A DNA stretch of 60,000 bases. Source: Owenia fusiformis. Lineage: Eukaryota > Annelida > Polychaeta > Sabellida > Oweniidae. The stretch spans positions 22,272,184 to 22,332,183 of the forward strand of contig CAIIXF020000012.1 in NCBI GenBank assembly GCA_903813345.2, in the 5' to 3' direction. Position numbers and translations under genes: made by a program. Position 1 is the first letter of the stretch. Every line of letters begins with the position of its first letter. Below are positions 13,401-23,569 of this stretch, one piece after another. The notes beneath the pieces were generated by a model. It made no database searches. It was not told the origin of the DNA and saw only the letters and a program-made list of their open reading frames with translations.

Positions 13401-16400
13401 GCTTCTTTGTTCTTCTCTCGTTTCTTTGCCTGTTCCTTAACCTCCATCTTGGTGCGCCTGAGAAAGAATGGTGCAATAATCTGCCTGAGACTCTCCGCCA
13501 TTTCCTCACCAAGGCGCTTCTCTCCAACAGTTGAACAGCTTTCTCTGGCCTAAAAATAAAGTTTTCTAAAATCAACCAATTTATTGTAATTAAGATACTA
13601 TATTGCTAATGCCATTTACTCCTGTGCTCCCAAGCAAAATTTTGATGGCTCATTTCATTTGTGGGGATAAAAAACTGATATTCACATGTAGATTTAGTAC
13701 AGGAAGGCAATGTTGTCCTGATGTAGGTAAATGCTTGCAAAATGCCTATGCCAAGCAGCTTGCAATTACGCACACTGCCTCAAATTGACTATCTTTCTGA
13801 CATTTCAATCCAAGTAAGAACATAGATTTGGACACTTACCCTTGTAATTGGATGTTCATACTCCATGGCAAATGTCCTTTGTGTTCCCAGTAGTCTTCCA
13901 TGTTGAACAAAATCAAACAGCGCCCACAACTCCTGGATATTCAATAAACAATACTTAGATTCAAATAATACACTCATGATACAATGTAAAATATAAACAA
14001 TACTTAGATTCAAATAATACACTCATGATACAATGTAAAATATAAACAATACTTAGATTCAAATAATACACTCATGATACAATGTAAAATATAAACAATA
14101 CTTAGATTCAAATAATACACTCATGATACAATGTAAAATATAAACAATACTTAGATTCAAATAATACACTCATGATACAATGTAAAATATAAACAATACT
14201 TAGATTCAAATAATACACTCATGATACAATGTAAAATATAAACAATACTTAGATTCAAATAATACACTCATGATACAATGTAAAATATAAACAATACTTA
14301 GATTCAAATAATACACTCATGATACAATGTAAAACATAACTCACATTTTAGCATTATTTCACATTGGATTCTAAATAAATTGCCATATGATCACAGTTTG
14401 AGATTTCTTTAAAAATATGAACTAAAGATCAAGTACAGATAATACTATTTCTTAACATTTTATATGTTTAACACAGATACCTTGCTTAAAATGAAACAAA
14501 ATCTTACACATCCATACAGGAAATAATAATGCAGTCATACAAGATGTCAAATGAGTCTTTTCTTTGATCTTAACAAACACCGCCATGACTTTGTACTTTG
14601 GCGAAGGATCTCTCACGCTCTTTCTTACTGGCCCCATGATAGGGTTTTCTTACCTTTAAGTTATTCTGAATAGCAGTTCCAGTTAATATGATTCTGTTAT
14701 GTGCTGGGATTTGGTGAAGACCTTTAGAGGATTTGTTGCTGGGATTCTTTATCTTGTGGCCTTCATCTAATATCACATAATCCTACAAGATTGATACAAC
14801 AATTTATTGAATATCCAAAATATGGCTTTCATATGTGGGGGTATTGGTTTTATATACATGTATAATATTTAAAAAAAAGAAAATTCATGAAAAAAGACCG
14901 AACTTTGAAAATGGTTCTTGTGTAATCAATGGTATATTAAAACATTTAATTCAGAGAAAATACAAAAAAAGTTGCTGTTTACCCAGACAAATTCTCGACC
15001 ATCTTTTTCACTAAGCTGCTTAAAGCTTGTGACAATCATGCCATATGATGTCATACAAACACCGCCACGACGTTGCACTTTGGCCAAGGATCTCTCGCGT
15101 TCTTTCTTACTGGCCCCGTGATAGGATGTCAACCTCAAACCTGGAGACCTAGAACATGGATAATGTTAACAGATTTATTATTAGTTTATTTTGTCAAACC
15201 AATTTCTCTAAAAAATGAATAATATCTCAAAAGTTACATCTAATCTTTGGGTTTGCCTGAGTATTTGAGTTGATTACAGCAAGAAAATTGAATTTAATAT
15301 CATCAAATGGCAGGTGGTGAAAAATCTTATTTTTCATAATTTGTAATAACCAAACACAAGCATGTAACATCTACATGTACAGCCATTGAGAAATGTGACT
15401 AATTAAAATCAGTGTCTCGATGGTACCTTTTACATTTTAAGGTATGGAATAAAAATGAACAAAAGCATTAAAATGTTGGAGACTTTAACAATATGTAACC
15501 AATTCTGTTGGTGACAGTCTTGAAAATCAATTAACACTAAATCAATTGTGTTGCAGGAACAAATGCCTCACCATTTTTCAAATTCTTTCTCCCAGTTGAG
15601 CATGACAGCCACAGGAAGCACCAGGAGGACTGTCTTACACTGCTCAGCATCAAACATTCCAGAGAGGAATGCTATCACTTGGATAGTCTTACCCAAACTG
15701 AAATACAATTTCAAATTATTTATTTTTCTCCAAAATCAAACAGATCAATTCATTCATTATTGGAAAATAATTCACAAGTTTATCATTGCTTGGGTGTTCT
15801 TCCTGGATTTTTTCTCAAGTGGATGCAATATTATTTTTCAAACTTAACTAAAATTGCCAAAATAAGCTCTTTTTGTGTTTTTAAAAGGATGCAAATGGGT
15901 TTTCAATTGAGATTAATTATTGCATGGACCTAAACCGGGAACACCAACCCCAAAACCCCCAGGCTTACCCCATATCATCTCCTAAGATCCCTCCTCTCTT
16001 CTTTTTATTCAGTTTCCATAGCCAAAGAACGCCATCTTTTTGATGAGGATACAGTTTATCATAAAGGTCTTTGTACAAGTAGAATCCTTCACCAACATGT
16101 GTCATATCACTGTCCTCTGAGTTGTCTTCCCCAAATTCAGCCAAATATGCCTGGGAAAATGTATAAGTATAAGTTTACATGTATATAATATGGGCCTATT
16201 ATCTCTCACATATCTCATACCTTTTGTTGTCATCTTCTACATTGTCATTTATCTTAGCTAGGTGTACTTAGACATCTCATCCTCATGTTTACACTTGACT
16301 TCAGTAAGAAGTTGTTAAAAAACTTATAACTTATAATTGACTTTGTAGAAAGTACAATGTAGATTTCATTCATGCTACAATCATGCAATTTTACTTTCAG

Positions 16401-17790
16401 ACACCATGTATACATTTGTTTACATTTCTGATACAATACAAGATCAAGAATATCATTCTGCTTTTTCATAACTTATACATTTCTAAGCTTTGCACAAACC
16501 TCCATTTTAGCGATCCGTTTAGCTAACTTGTCTGAGGGGAACAACTTTATGGCCTCTTGATTGAGGGCAAGTGCTTTTGCAACATCACCCTTGCTTGCAT
16601 ATTCCTTGGCTTTTACTACCAGCTTGTTGAATCTCACCATAGATTTGTCAGATCCATCACTACTAGAATGTCTGTTAGTGTTTGTTGCATCTGAAACAAT
16701 GCATAAATATGACACTGTGCTGCCACCTGCACATGGTGACAAGGATGTAACATGCTAGTGTTTGTTGCATCTGAAACAAGGCATAAATATGACACTGTGC
16801 TGCCACCTGCACATGGTGACAAGGATGTAACATGCTAGTGTTTGTTGCATCTGAAACAAGGCATAAATATGACACTGTGCTGCCACCTGCACATGGTGAC
16901 AAGGATGTAACATGTTAGTGTTTGTTGCATCTGAAACAAGGCATAAATATGTCACAGTGCTGCCACCTGCACATGGTGACAAGGATGTAACATGTTAGTG
17001 TTTGTTGCATCTGAAACAAGGCATAAATATGTCACAGTGCTGCCACCTGCACATGGTGACAAGGATGTAACATGTTAGTGTTTGTTGCATCTGAAACAAG
17101 GCATAAATATGTCACAGTGCTGCCACCTGCACATGGTGACAAGGATGTAACATGTTAGTGTTTGTTGCATCTGAAACAAGGCATAAATATGTCACAGTGC
17201 TGCCACCTGCACATGGTGACAAGGATGTAACATGTTAGTGTTTGTTGCATCTGAAACAAGGCATAAATATGTCACAGTGCTGCCACCTGCACATGGTGAC
17301 AAGGATGTAACATGTTAGTGTTTGTTGCATCTGAAACAAGGCATAAATATGACAAAGTGCTGCCACCTGCACATGGTGACAAGGATGTAACAATTGTTAC
17401 AGATGTCAATGCTGACTGCCGAGGCTATGCAAAACTGAACAAAGTGACATCATAGGGTTCATACTCGGCTTTTAGACTCCAGAGATTCTATTTATGGTAA
17501 AACTCTTGAGAATATACACAAAACTGGATACAAACAAGGAATAGGGAGTCTGCTGAGAAACCTTTAAGAAATGTATATTGAGATTAAAATAGGAAGACAA
17601 TCTTAAGTAGTATTTTGAAAAGTCTATTGATAGGATATCTCTGATCTCACATGGGGGAGGAGTAGTCACGAAACTGCAAAAATTCCAGGTTCTAAAAATT
17701 TCCTGGTGAGAACATCTTAACTCAATACATCTATACTCAATACATCTATACTCAATACTCACCACTCAATGGCTGCCTTTCAAATTCCAT
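10301..17790 (-). CDS. ERCC6L (PICH)-like SNF2 family DNA translocase, 5' part of gene
   Basis: Ten exons join in frame (17790-17763, 16690-16500, 16150-15969, 15697-15572, 15148-14983, 14782-14654, 13932-13840, 13549-13374, 12728-12623, 10419-10301) into about 438 residues, and every intron is GT-AG with matching phase. ERCC6L is known as a centromere and ultrafine-bridge-associated ATP-dependent DNA translocase. Visible here: TPR-like N-terminus (about 28-73), GDDMGLGKT Walker A at 129-138, DEGH at 237-240, GTAIQNNL near 266, FLRRTK, RKNDLI and KKICDHPRLLS. Domain order and spacing follow the vertebrate N-terminal half; the N-terminal TPR separates it from RAD54 and ERCC6. The ATG is chosen because the codons just upstream include an in-frame stop and because a 28-nt exon restores the phase. 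The helicase-C lobe is not in the window. DEGH replaces the usual DEAH. Confidence 0.93.
10843..11295. repeat. Tandem repeat of about 111-138 bp
   Basis: Four degenerate units begin at about 10843, 10951, 11086 and 11224. Each has ACATACCAAATATGAACAAA, ATCGCTCCAC, AAAATGGCGGCCATTTT (itself a palindrome) and CATTAGACAGTG. A further partial relative continues near 11527-11570. Confidence 0.85.
11577..11675. repeat. TACG/GACG microsatellite
   Basis: About 100 bp of mixed GACG and TACG tetranucleotides. CpG is unusually frequent for this A+T-rich window. Confidence 0.95.
12623..12728 (-). CDS. ERCC6L: ERCC6L exon, MPELTRKNDLI segment
   Basis: This short exon supplies the G completing the GAG codon, then MPELTRKNDLICWVYLSEPQ, QQIYTDFISTERVQE. 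Vertebrate ERCC6L has EMPSLSRKNDLI at the same place. The acceptor is AACAG and the donor GTAACA. Confidence 0.92.
12729..13373. other. ERCC6L intron, nothing recognised
   Basis: A+T-rich intron sequence between phase-matched exons; no repeat, RNA gene or additional exon was recognised. Confidence 0.6.
13374..13549 (-). CDS. ERCC6L: ERCC6L exon, FLRRTK segment
   Basis: The exon encodes ARESCSTVGEKRLGEEMAES, LRQIIAPFFLRRTKMEVKEQ and a lysine-rich stretch ending PTDDKIL. The start (ARE..PGEK in vertebrates) and FLRRTK block match ERCC6L. It ends with GA of a split GAG codon; the donor is GTAAGA. Confidence 0.95.
13840..13932 (-). CDS. ERCC6L: ERCC6L exon, ELWALFDF segment
   Basis: Thirty-one whole codons: ELWALFDFVQHGRLLGTQRT, FAMEYEHPITR. 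This is the well-known ELW-LFDF block that follows motif III in SNF2 enzymes. Its acceptor is only about 12 bp from a 49-bp tandem array, which therefore supplies the branch-point and polypyrimidine region. Confidence 0.95.
13945..14335. repeat. 49-bp tandem array next to an ERCC6L acceptor
   Basis: Eight nearly identical 49-bp units (AAACAATACTTAGATTCAAA, TAATACACTCATGATACAAT, GTAAAATAT) fill most of the intron directly upstream of the exon 13840-13932, stopping about 12 bp from its acceptor. Confidence 0.95.
14578..14640 (-). pseudogene. Decayed partial copy of the ERCC6L exon at 14983-15148
   Basis: The minus strand reads YHGASKKERERSFAKVQ then GGVC, against YHGASKKERERSLAKVQ and GGVC in the true exon. 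The copy covers only the middle of the exon, lies in the intron after the DEGH exon, has several base changes and lacks the exon's ends. It is a local duplication fragment and probably not spliced. Confidence 0.85.
14654..14782 (-). CDS. ERCC6L: ERCC6L exon, Walker B (DEGH) and motif III
   Basis: The 129-bp exon, 43 whole codons, contains DYVILDEGHKIKNPSNKSSK and NRIILTGTAIQNNLK. DEGH stands where DEAH is usual, and GTA where GTP is usual; both changes are conservative and the rest of the motifs are intact. Confidence 0.96.
14983..15148 (-). CDS. ERCC6L: ERCC6L exon, SNF2 motif Ib region
   Basis: The exon encodes SPGLRLTSYHGASKKERERS, then a stretch containing GGVCMTSYGMIVTSFKQL, then EFVW just before the DEGH exon. 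A partial, decayed copy of this exon lies at 14578-14640. Confidence 0.95.
15572..15697 (-). CDS. ERCC6L: ERCC6L exon, Walker A end and motif Ia
   Basis: The exon encodes LGKTIQVIAFLSGMFDAEQC, then KTVLLVLPVAVMLNWEKEFE and K, with the W codon split (TG plus G) into the next exon. FLSGMFDA is also found in vertebrate ERCC6L, which supports the specific family assignment. Confidence 0.95.
15969..16150 (-). CDS. ERCC6L: ERCC6L exon, start of SNF2 ATPase domain
   Basis: After an acidic linker (FGEDNSEDSD) comes YLYKDLYDKLYPHQKDGVLW, the Q-like motif region of SNF2 proteins, ending in GGILGDDMG. The Walker A codon for glycine is split across the intron (GG then T), and the next exon supplies LGKT. 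Confidence 0.95.
16500..16690 (-). CDS. ERCC6L: ERCC6L exon, TPR-like N-terminal segment
   Basis: The exon reads ATNTNRHSSSDGSDKSM and then VRFNKLVVKAKEYASKGDVA, KALALNQEAIKLFPSDKLAK and RIAKME. This is the TPR-like helix pair that precedes the SNF2 domain in ERCC6L. The acceptor used is the copy of TTGTTTCAG nearest the exon; eight further copies of the same acceptor lie upstream in the 80-bp array. The donor is GTTTGT. Confidence 0.9.
16676..17394. repeat. 80-bp tandem array containing an ERCC6L splice acceptor
   Basis: Nine units with 80-81-bp spacing carry, on the minus strand, the acceptor TTGTTTCAG followed by ATGCAACAAACACTA from the exon start. The unit nearest the exon (ending at 16690) is the authentic junction; the other eight are copies. 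Units also contain GTGCAGGTGGCA, which resembles a donor. They differ at a few positions (for example gacactgtg/gtcacagtg). Confidence 0.96.
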
Positions 17791-17966
17791 GATGCAAATT
17801 GTTTTCCTTTAGTTTGTTGTTGAAATGGCGGGTTCATCAAATAACACCATTCACACAAATTCTTGTGGATTAACACCTCATGTGTACTGGTGATTTGTTG
17901 GCTTATTCTTGATTGGTGGTATAACCAACTATTCGACTGTTTGAATTCCAGATTATGTTGATAAAC
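17763..17966 (-). CDS. ERCC6L: ERCC6L exon with start codon (mostly 5' UTR)
   Basis: The acceptor (TATTTCAG) ends at 17967 and the donor GTGAGT starts at 17762. The start codon is at 17790-17788, and the exon encodes MEFERQPLS plus one base that completes a GAT codon with the next exon. An in-frame TAA lies a few codons upstream of the ATG, so 17791-17966 is 5' UTR. The acceptor implies at least one more upstream noncoding exon. Confidence 0.75.
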
Positions 17967-19525
17967 CTGAAATATATCAATTTTTATAAAATTGTAACAA
18001 AATAAACCATTCTGATCATTCCTCTCCAAAATTATACAAAAATATATCAATCAGATATTTTTTCAATGAAAACTGTGGAAGTGTAGTTTTAAGGTAGCAA
18101 TATACATAACATTATTTAGCCTAAAGTCTCATCTATCTGCCTCAGCAAATTTTTGATCCTGGCTCTGTACATTTACTATGTTATTATTCTATGCCTTCAT
18201 TCTCAGACTGCTCTGATATTAGGGTTTGGTCTGTTAGCCCATATCCCAGTTTCAATATGCGTCTTTTAATTAAAAAAATATGCGTGACCCTTTACAGTTG
18301 ACCAAAGTACCCAAGGATTCTATGCCTGGACATTGCAAGAAAAGTTTTCTCACCTAAAAAAATTCTCACCTAAAACGCTGAGTAATCACTTATTTTGTGC
18401 TTAAATAAACAACAATGGCAGAACGTCATCATTTAAGTGTATGATTTAATCAATTACTAACTATCATATAGTGGGTAAGTCTTAGTTTGGTCATATTTTT
18501 CATTGAAAATATGAATTCTGAAGCAGTTTGACCAGGTTTTGTTGTATTGATTTGACATATTCGTTAACTTCCATGGACTCTCATATGATAAGTTAAAGTT
18601 TGGTTATTTGGATGTATCTTGAACAAAACGGTTTTCAGTTGTGAATTTCACAACCAGTCTAGCTCTAGTAATTACATGCATTAATATATTTGAAGAGATC
18701 GGGTCTCCTAAAAACACAATTAGAGTAACCCCCTGATTTTTTCGTGTTATTTGATGTAAAACAAGTTTGTTTATCAACTTATCAATTCTGAGGCTTGAAT
18801 TAATTCGTTAACAGTATCAATTCAATGATTGTTCCTAGCCATGAATTTCCACTTACATCAATAGAAATTCAAATTCAAATTTAAAAAGCCCGCTCAAATT
18901 TGTTCCAGTCTGATTGGCTTTTTCCTTCAGATTATTTTGACTTAGAGAAGCCATATTTATTACTTCTAAGGGGTTACAATATAGATAAATCCCCAAAAAA
19001 CATTGTATTCTGTTTTCGACTTATTGTGTTCAATTCTGATAGTTGGTTGTTCTTTTGGTTGTCCTGTTGATATCCTCAATATATTGTCGATATCGTGCTT
19101 ATGATTTGGTCTCAAGATATATCTAAGGTATATATGATGTTTTATGAGCAATTACATTGGGACATTACTGATTGTCCAGAATAGAAATCTGGACGACTCG
19201 ATCTCTTTAAAAGATGTGTATCGAAACATGCATATTTACTTAAAAGATCATACATTCAGTAAAGGGTCATGTCAGATGCTAGCATAACTGTAAAGGTCAT
19301 TTCAGGCATTTACTAAAACAGTCAATGAAAAGGTTTGAAATACATGTAATCTGACTAGGCCTGGGACATGCATATGGGAGTTGGGACTGTAGTGCTGATA
19401 CATATTAATTGATAAGTCGTATAATTGGCATATTTTCTTGAATTTTAACATTTAATGTCCCAAACTCTCACAAACTGCAGAAAAATATACACCATAAATC
19501 ATATTTACCAAAATGAGTGTCTCCA
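17967..19525. other. Upstream ERCC6L intron, nothing recognised
   Basis: A+T-rich sequence without recognisable exon or repeat structure. By the acceptor at 17967 it should be intron between the coding start exon and an upstream noncoding exon. Confidence 0.45.
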
Positions 19526-20358
19526 ACACAGGCTGGTATCGAAATATTTGTCCGCTGTGACGGAGCATGCTATTTTTCACAAAAACACTAAGAATACTTC
19601 ACGATTTATTTTTTAACTCATATGTTTCGTTATACCATACACAATTACTTACTCCATGCAATGGATATATCATTTGCGGGTAACTTTCACTTCTGTTTGA
19701 AGTCCAATTACGCTGGGAAGAAAAGCTATTGAAAATGGCGCCGGAGTATCATACTTCAAAATGTACCATTTCTTGTTTAACTTTCTAATGGCACGATATA
19801 GTGACACGATAATATTTACACATGGTCTCGTCATAACTATGAAGGTATAAATGAGATGTTGATGTATTTGGTCTTTTTAATTATTTTATAAAAAATAATG
19901 TTTAATTTTTTTGTCCGCTCTGACGGAGCAGTTGCAAATGTGAACTGTGAAAATGCTCTGTCACAGCGGACAAAAAATATTAATATTGTTTTTTATAAAA
20001 GAATTAAAAAGACCCAATGCATTAATATCTCATTAATACATTCAGAGTTATGCTTAAAACATATGTTAATATTGTCGTGTCACTATATCATGCCATTAAA
20101 AAGTTAAAAAAGAAATGGTACATTTTAGAGTTTGATACTCTGGCGCCGTTTTCAATAGATTTTACTCCTAGCGTTATTGGACTTCAAAGAGAAATGAAGG
20201 TTACACGCAAATGATATATCCATTGCATGGAGTAAGTAATTATCTTTGATATAACGAAACATATGAGTTAAAAAATAAATCGTGGAGCATTCTTAGTGTT
20301 TTTATGAAAAATAGCATGCTCCGTCACAGCGGACAAATTTTTCGATACCAGCCTGTGT
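19526..20358. mobile_element. 833-bp near-complete palindrome (foldback element)
   Basis: The left half matches the reverse complement of the right half from ACACAGGCTGGTATCG at 19526 to its complement ending at 20358, with centre near 19942. TTGTCCGCTGTGACGGAGCA or a close variant occurs four times: near the outer ends (about 19549 and 20335) and again flanking the centre (about 19910 and 19975), in opposite orientations. No coding sequence was found. A fragment of one arm recurs at 32325-32720. Confidence 0.92.
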
Positions 20359-20761
20359 CCAAGGCTTCACAAAAGTGTATGCATAATGCATTTGTCACGA
20401 GTTTGAGCTGAAATTTCGCCAAAGTGAAGTAGGCTGAGGGTAGTCTCTGCCAGGTTTGTTTATTGTGGTAAGTGCTCAGAAGCAAATAATTTATGTGCAT
20501 TTATGTATTTATGTGCATTTATGTATTTATCAAATAATCTGATTGGTTTGAACTTTACTGCACATGCGCACAGTGTGTGCCATGTTTTTTTCTAGTGATT
20601 TCGTTTCGTTTCATGGAGTTTCTGCGTTTCAGTGTAACTTCCACAAAAATGGCGGACCACTGACAGAATTGACAGGTAAAATCACTTCGAAATTTCAAGA
20701 GAACTTTTTACCAATAATAGCAAAACTTTTGTTTTATTTGTGCATTCTATCCATCAGATAA

Positions 20762-21050
20762 GAGGGGGTGTAGGTACAAAAAATTTCGAACAGAATGCAT
20801 GACATATACGTGATTCGCGTGAAAAGTCCGCCTGGAATGCATACGTTTTTTGTCGGCGTTCGTATCTTTGCTGTATCGACCAACTGTTTTAGAAATTTTT
20901 CCTACAGAAATATTTTTGCTTGACAATTACCAACTTAGGAGCGTATTTGCATGACATTATCTGTCATGCAAAAAAAACTGGTGTGACTTCAAATTCTTCA
21001 GCAAATGCGTGACAAGTGCGCAAATTGCGGGACAGCACTGCACTGTAGAT
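20762..21050 (-). repeat. Copy of the GTCACGCAAA / TGTCCCGCAA dispersed repeat
   Basis: About 290 bp with GTGACATATACGTGATTCGCG-like text, CAGAAATATTTTTGC, TGTCATGCAAAAAAAACTGG and GCAAATGCGTGACA, ending AATTGCGGGACAG. It is homologous to 22266-22540 (opposite orientation), 30940-31210 and, more distantly, 55245-55520. Confidence 0.85.
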
Positions 21051-21362
21051 ATCGATTCCCATGTCTGAACCTAATAGTTCAGATTTGAATGATGGTTCAG
21101 ATACAAGAATTGCAGATTATTGACATAGACATAGACATGTGGGACTGGGATGAAGTTTAGTTTCAAGTTTGAAAAAAATACCAAAAAAGAGAGCAAAGGA
21201 GTATTTCAACACTTAAATACTGACTCACACACATGATCGAGACGAAGCTGTCAAGCCAACTTGGTTTTTATATATTCTCGATTTGAAATAGTCATTTGCC
21301 ATGCATACATGTAGAGAATTAAGTTCAAAATAAACGAATAGGCAAGGAAATAAACTACTTAC

Positions 21363-21430
21363 CGTCTTCAATTTTTGCGCCTTATTGGGGTTATTTCGTC
21401 CAGTGCAACCTCCAAATCAATGACGTCACG
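21363..21430 (-). promoter_or_regulatory. Candidate ERCC6L 5' noncoding exon with a CRE-like site
   Basis: A consensus donor on the minus strand (GACG then GTAAGTAG) lies at 21363/21362, and the perfect CRE/ATF palindrome TGACGTCA is at 21421-21428. The acceptor at 17967 calls for an upstream noncoding exon, and this is the best candidate I see. It rests on the donor and one motif only; transcription is inferred. Confidence 0.35.
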
Positions 21431-21779
21431 TAATTCTGTGTACACAATCAGTTTCTCTGAAAAATCTAAAAAGTTTTTAAAAGTGATTATTTTGCATTAT
21501 ATCGGTGACAATGGGCCACAAATAGCGAAATAGATATCACCAACACTGCCACTAGTCTAGACTTCCACCAGGAAGTAATATTCAATCATGACATCCCAAG
21601 ACAATGCTACATGCAATTTCAGGTAAATAAAATTTACTTTTGTTTTGATTTTACATTTTGTCATGAGTCACAGTGTGACTGCAGGTTCAAGCTTATAGTT
21701 AAAATTCCAATTTAGGACCAATATAAAGTTTCATCTCATTGTTAGGGGATCACCTTATTGTACTGACGCGCATTATACC

Positions 21780-21910
21780 GAAACCAGAGCTGTCAAGTGT
21801 CCCGCGAATGGCGGGATTATCCCGCGAATTCGATCAAAATTAGGCTAATTCGCGTGTCCCGCAATGTCCCGCGAAGTCCCGCAAATGTGGCTTTTGACCT
21901 CCGCGAATTT
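21780..21910. repeat. TCCCGCGAA-type short repeat
   Basis: Several close copies of TCCCGCGAAT, TGTCCCGCAA and GTCCCGCAAA. It resembles the block at 29250-29590 and begins with a CTGTCAAGTGTCCCGCG terminus. Confidence 0.7.
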
Positions 21911-22191
21911 CCGAAATTGTTGCAATCCCCTATATTGTGATTAGACTATCTAATCTTATATAAGAAGCTTTTTTGCACTTTTGAGGAGTAAAGTTTACCT
22001 AATTTTAAGTACCTAGCATGCTGTTGTTTGGTATCAAAATAAAGAGGAAGGGTTCAACTTTCATTTTAATTACGACAATAGGGATGTAGGTCACAAATAG
22101 TTCCAACGTTGGCCTTTTTACTATCCGTGTGGCCTTCATCTCAGAACTGAGCAAATGTTAGCAAACGTGAGTTACAATAAATGGACGCTGA

Positions 22192-23284
22192 TATCTAGAA
22201 AGGGTTTGTAGAAAAAACCGGGTACCGGGTAGTAAATCCTCCATGCTGGGTTCAAACTGCAGGCCTGTCAACTGTCCCGCAATTTGCGTATTTGTCACGC
22301 ATTTGCTGAAGAATTTGAAGTCACGCCAGTTATTTTTGCGTGACAGAAAATGTCACGCAAATACGCATTTTACCTGGTAATTGTCAAGCAAAAATATTTC
22401 TGTAGAAAAATTTCTAAAAAAGATCGTCTACATAGCAAAAATAAGAACGCCGGAAAAAAATGTACGCATTTCGTTCGGACTTTTCACGCGAATTACGTAT
22501 ATGTCACGCATTCCGTTCGAAATCTTTCGTACCTCACCCCCACCCCCCAAAAATGTGTGTAACATCCTTCAAAATTGAGCTAGAAGCTTCAAATAAAAAG
22601 CATATTTTAAGGCTCTTTTCTTCCTCTATCGTCATGACCATATTTTTATTGGTTATGGGGGGGGTGCGATTGCACCCTCTCCTGGCTACGCCTATGACAT
22701 TGTAAGACATAACAATTTAGTGGACAATTCAGTGGACATTTTGTCGACAGTTGGGATAACTTAAATTATGATTAATAATCAAAATCTTACACATTGCATC
22801 ATGTAAATGAACACACGTCACCTCTCTGCTAAAGCAACGATAGCAATTTACAGATTTAAATCATAATCAAAACAATTCACGTACCAACATACGAACTATT
22901 GAAAATAGAGTAAAATTGATTTGCCTTGTTATTCAAATCGTCTTACAATGTCATTGGCGTAGCCAGGAGAGGATGTGATGGTGCGATCGCACCCCCCCCC
23001 CTCCCCCTTCATTACCAATGGAAATATGACCATGGTGATAGAGGAAGAAAAGAGGCTTAAAATGCTTTTTATTTGAAGCTTCTATCTCAATTTTGAAGGA
23101 AGTTACATACATTTTTGTAAATTCAAAACAAATCTTACACGTTTTCTAATGATCTAATTATGTTGTATATTCGTATATTTCGTTTTTTGGGTACCCGGTT
23201 TTTTCGACCGGGTACCAAGTTTGAACCCAGCATTGAGGATTTACTACCCGGTACCCAGTTTTTTCTACAAACCCTATCTAGAAA
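22192..23284. mobile_element. Foldback element with long inverted arms, itself interrupted
   Basis: The outer arms pair 22194-22257 with 23222-23282 (TTTGTAGAAAAAACCGGGTA, CCGGGTAGTAAATCC), and inner arms pair 22553-22709 with 22943-23119, including GGCGTAGCCAGGAGAGG and GTGCGATCGCACC. A copy of the GTCACGCAAA repeat (22266-22540) sits in the left arm only, so it was inserted later. No open gene. Confidence 0.85.
22266..22540 (+). repeat. Copy of the GTCACGCAAA / TGTCCCGCAA dispersed repeat
   Basis: It starts CCTGTCAACTGTCCCGCAAT and continues TTGCGTATTTGTCACGCATT. Same family as 20762-21050 and 30940-31210, inserted in the left arm of the foldback element. Confidence 0.85.
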
Positions 23285-23424
23285 AGTAACCTCATTCCCT
23301 ATAATTTGATGTAGATTAATCGAAACCCTATACCATGGGCTTTCAATTGAAATAATATTTCTATGCGTATTTTGTGAAGTTATGTTGACGTTTATTTAAG
23401 TTACAATGTAACGGTGCATGGGTG

Positions 23425-23566
23425 CACCCCAGTTGTCCGAAACCCAGTTGTCCGAAACCCAGTTGTCCGAAACCCAGTTGTCCGAAACCCAGTTCTCCGA
23501 AACCCATTTTTCCGAAACCCAGTTCTCCGAAACCCAGTTGTCCGAAACCCAGTTGTCCGAAAAATT
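23425..23566 (+). repeat. 15-bp tandem array, CCCAGTTGTCCGAAA
   Basis: About ten 15-bp units with variants AGTTCTCCG and ATTTTTCCG. It is preceded by ACGGTGCATGGGTGCACCCC. An inverse-oriented array with a related flank lies at 29044-29163. Confidence 0.95.
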
Positions 23567-23569
23567 TAG

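Noticed and set aside
20564-20683. First exon of a plus-strand gene with an NRF1-like GCACATGCGCAC site and AAAATGGCGG
   Set aside because: The ATGGCGG frame stops after four codons and the longer frame ends in the wrong phase for the first 5-phosphatase exon found; evidence is too thin.
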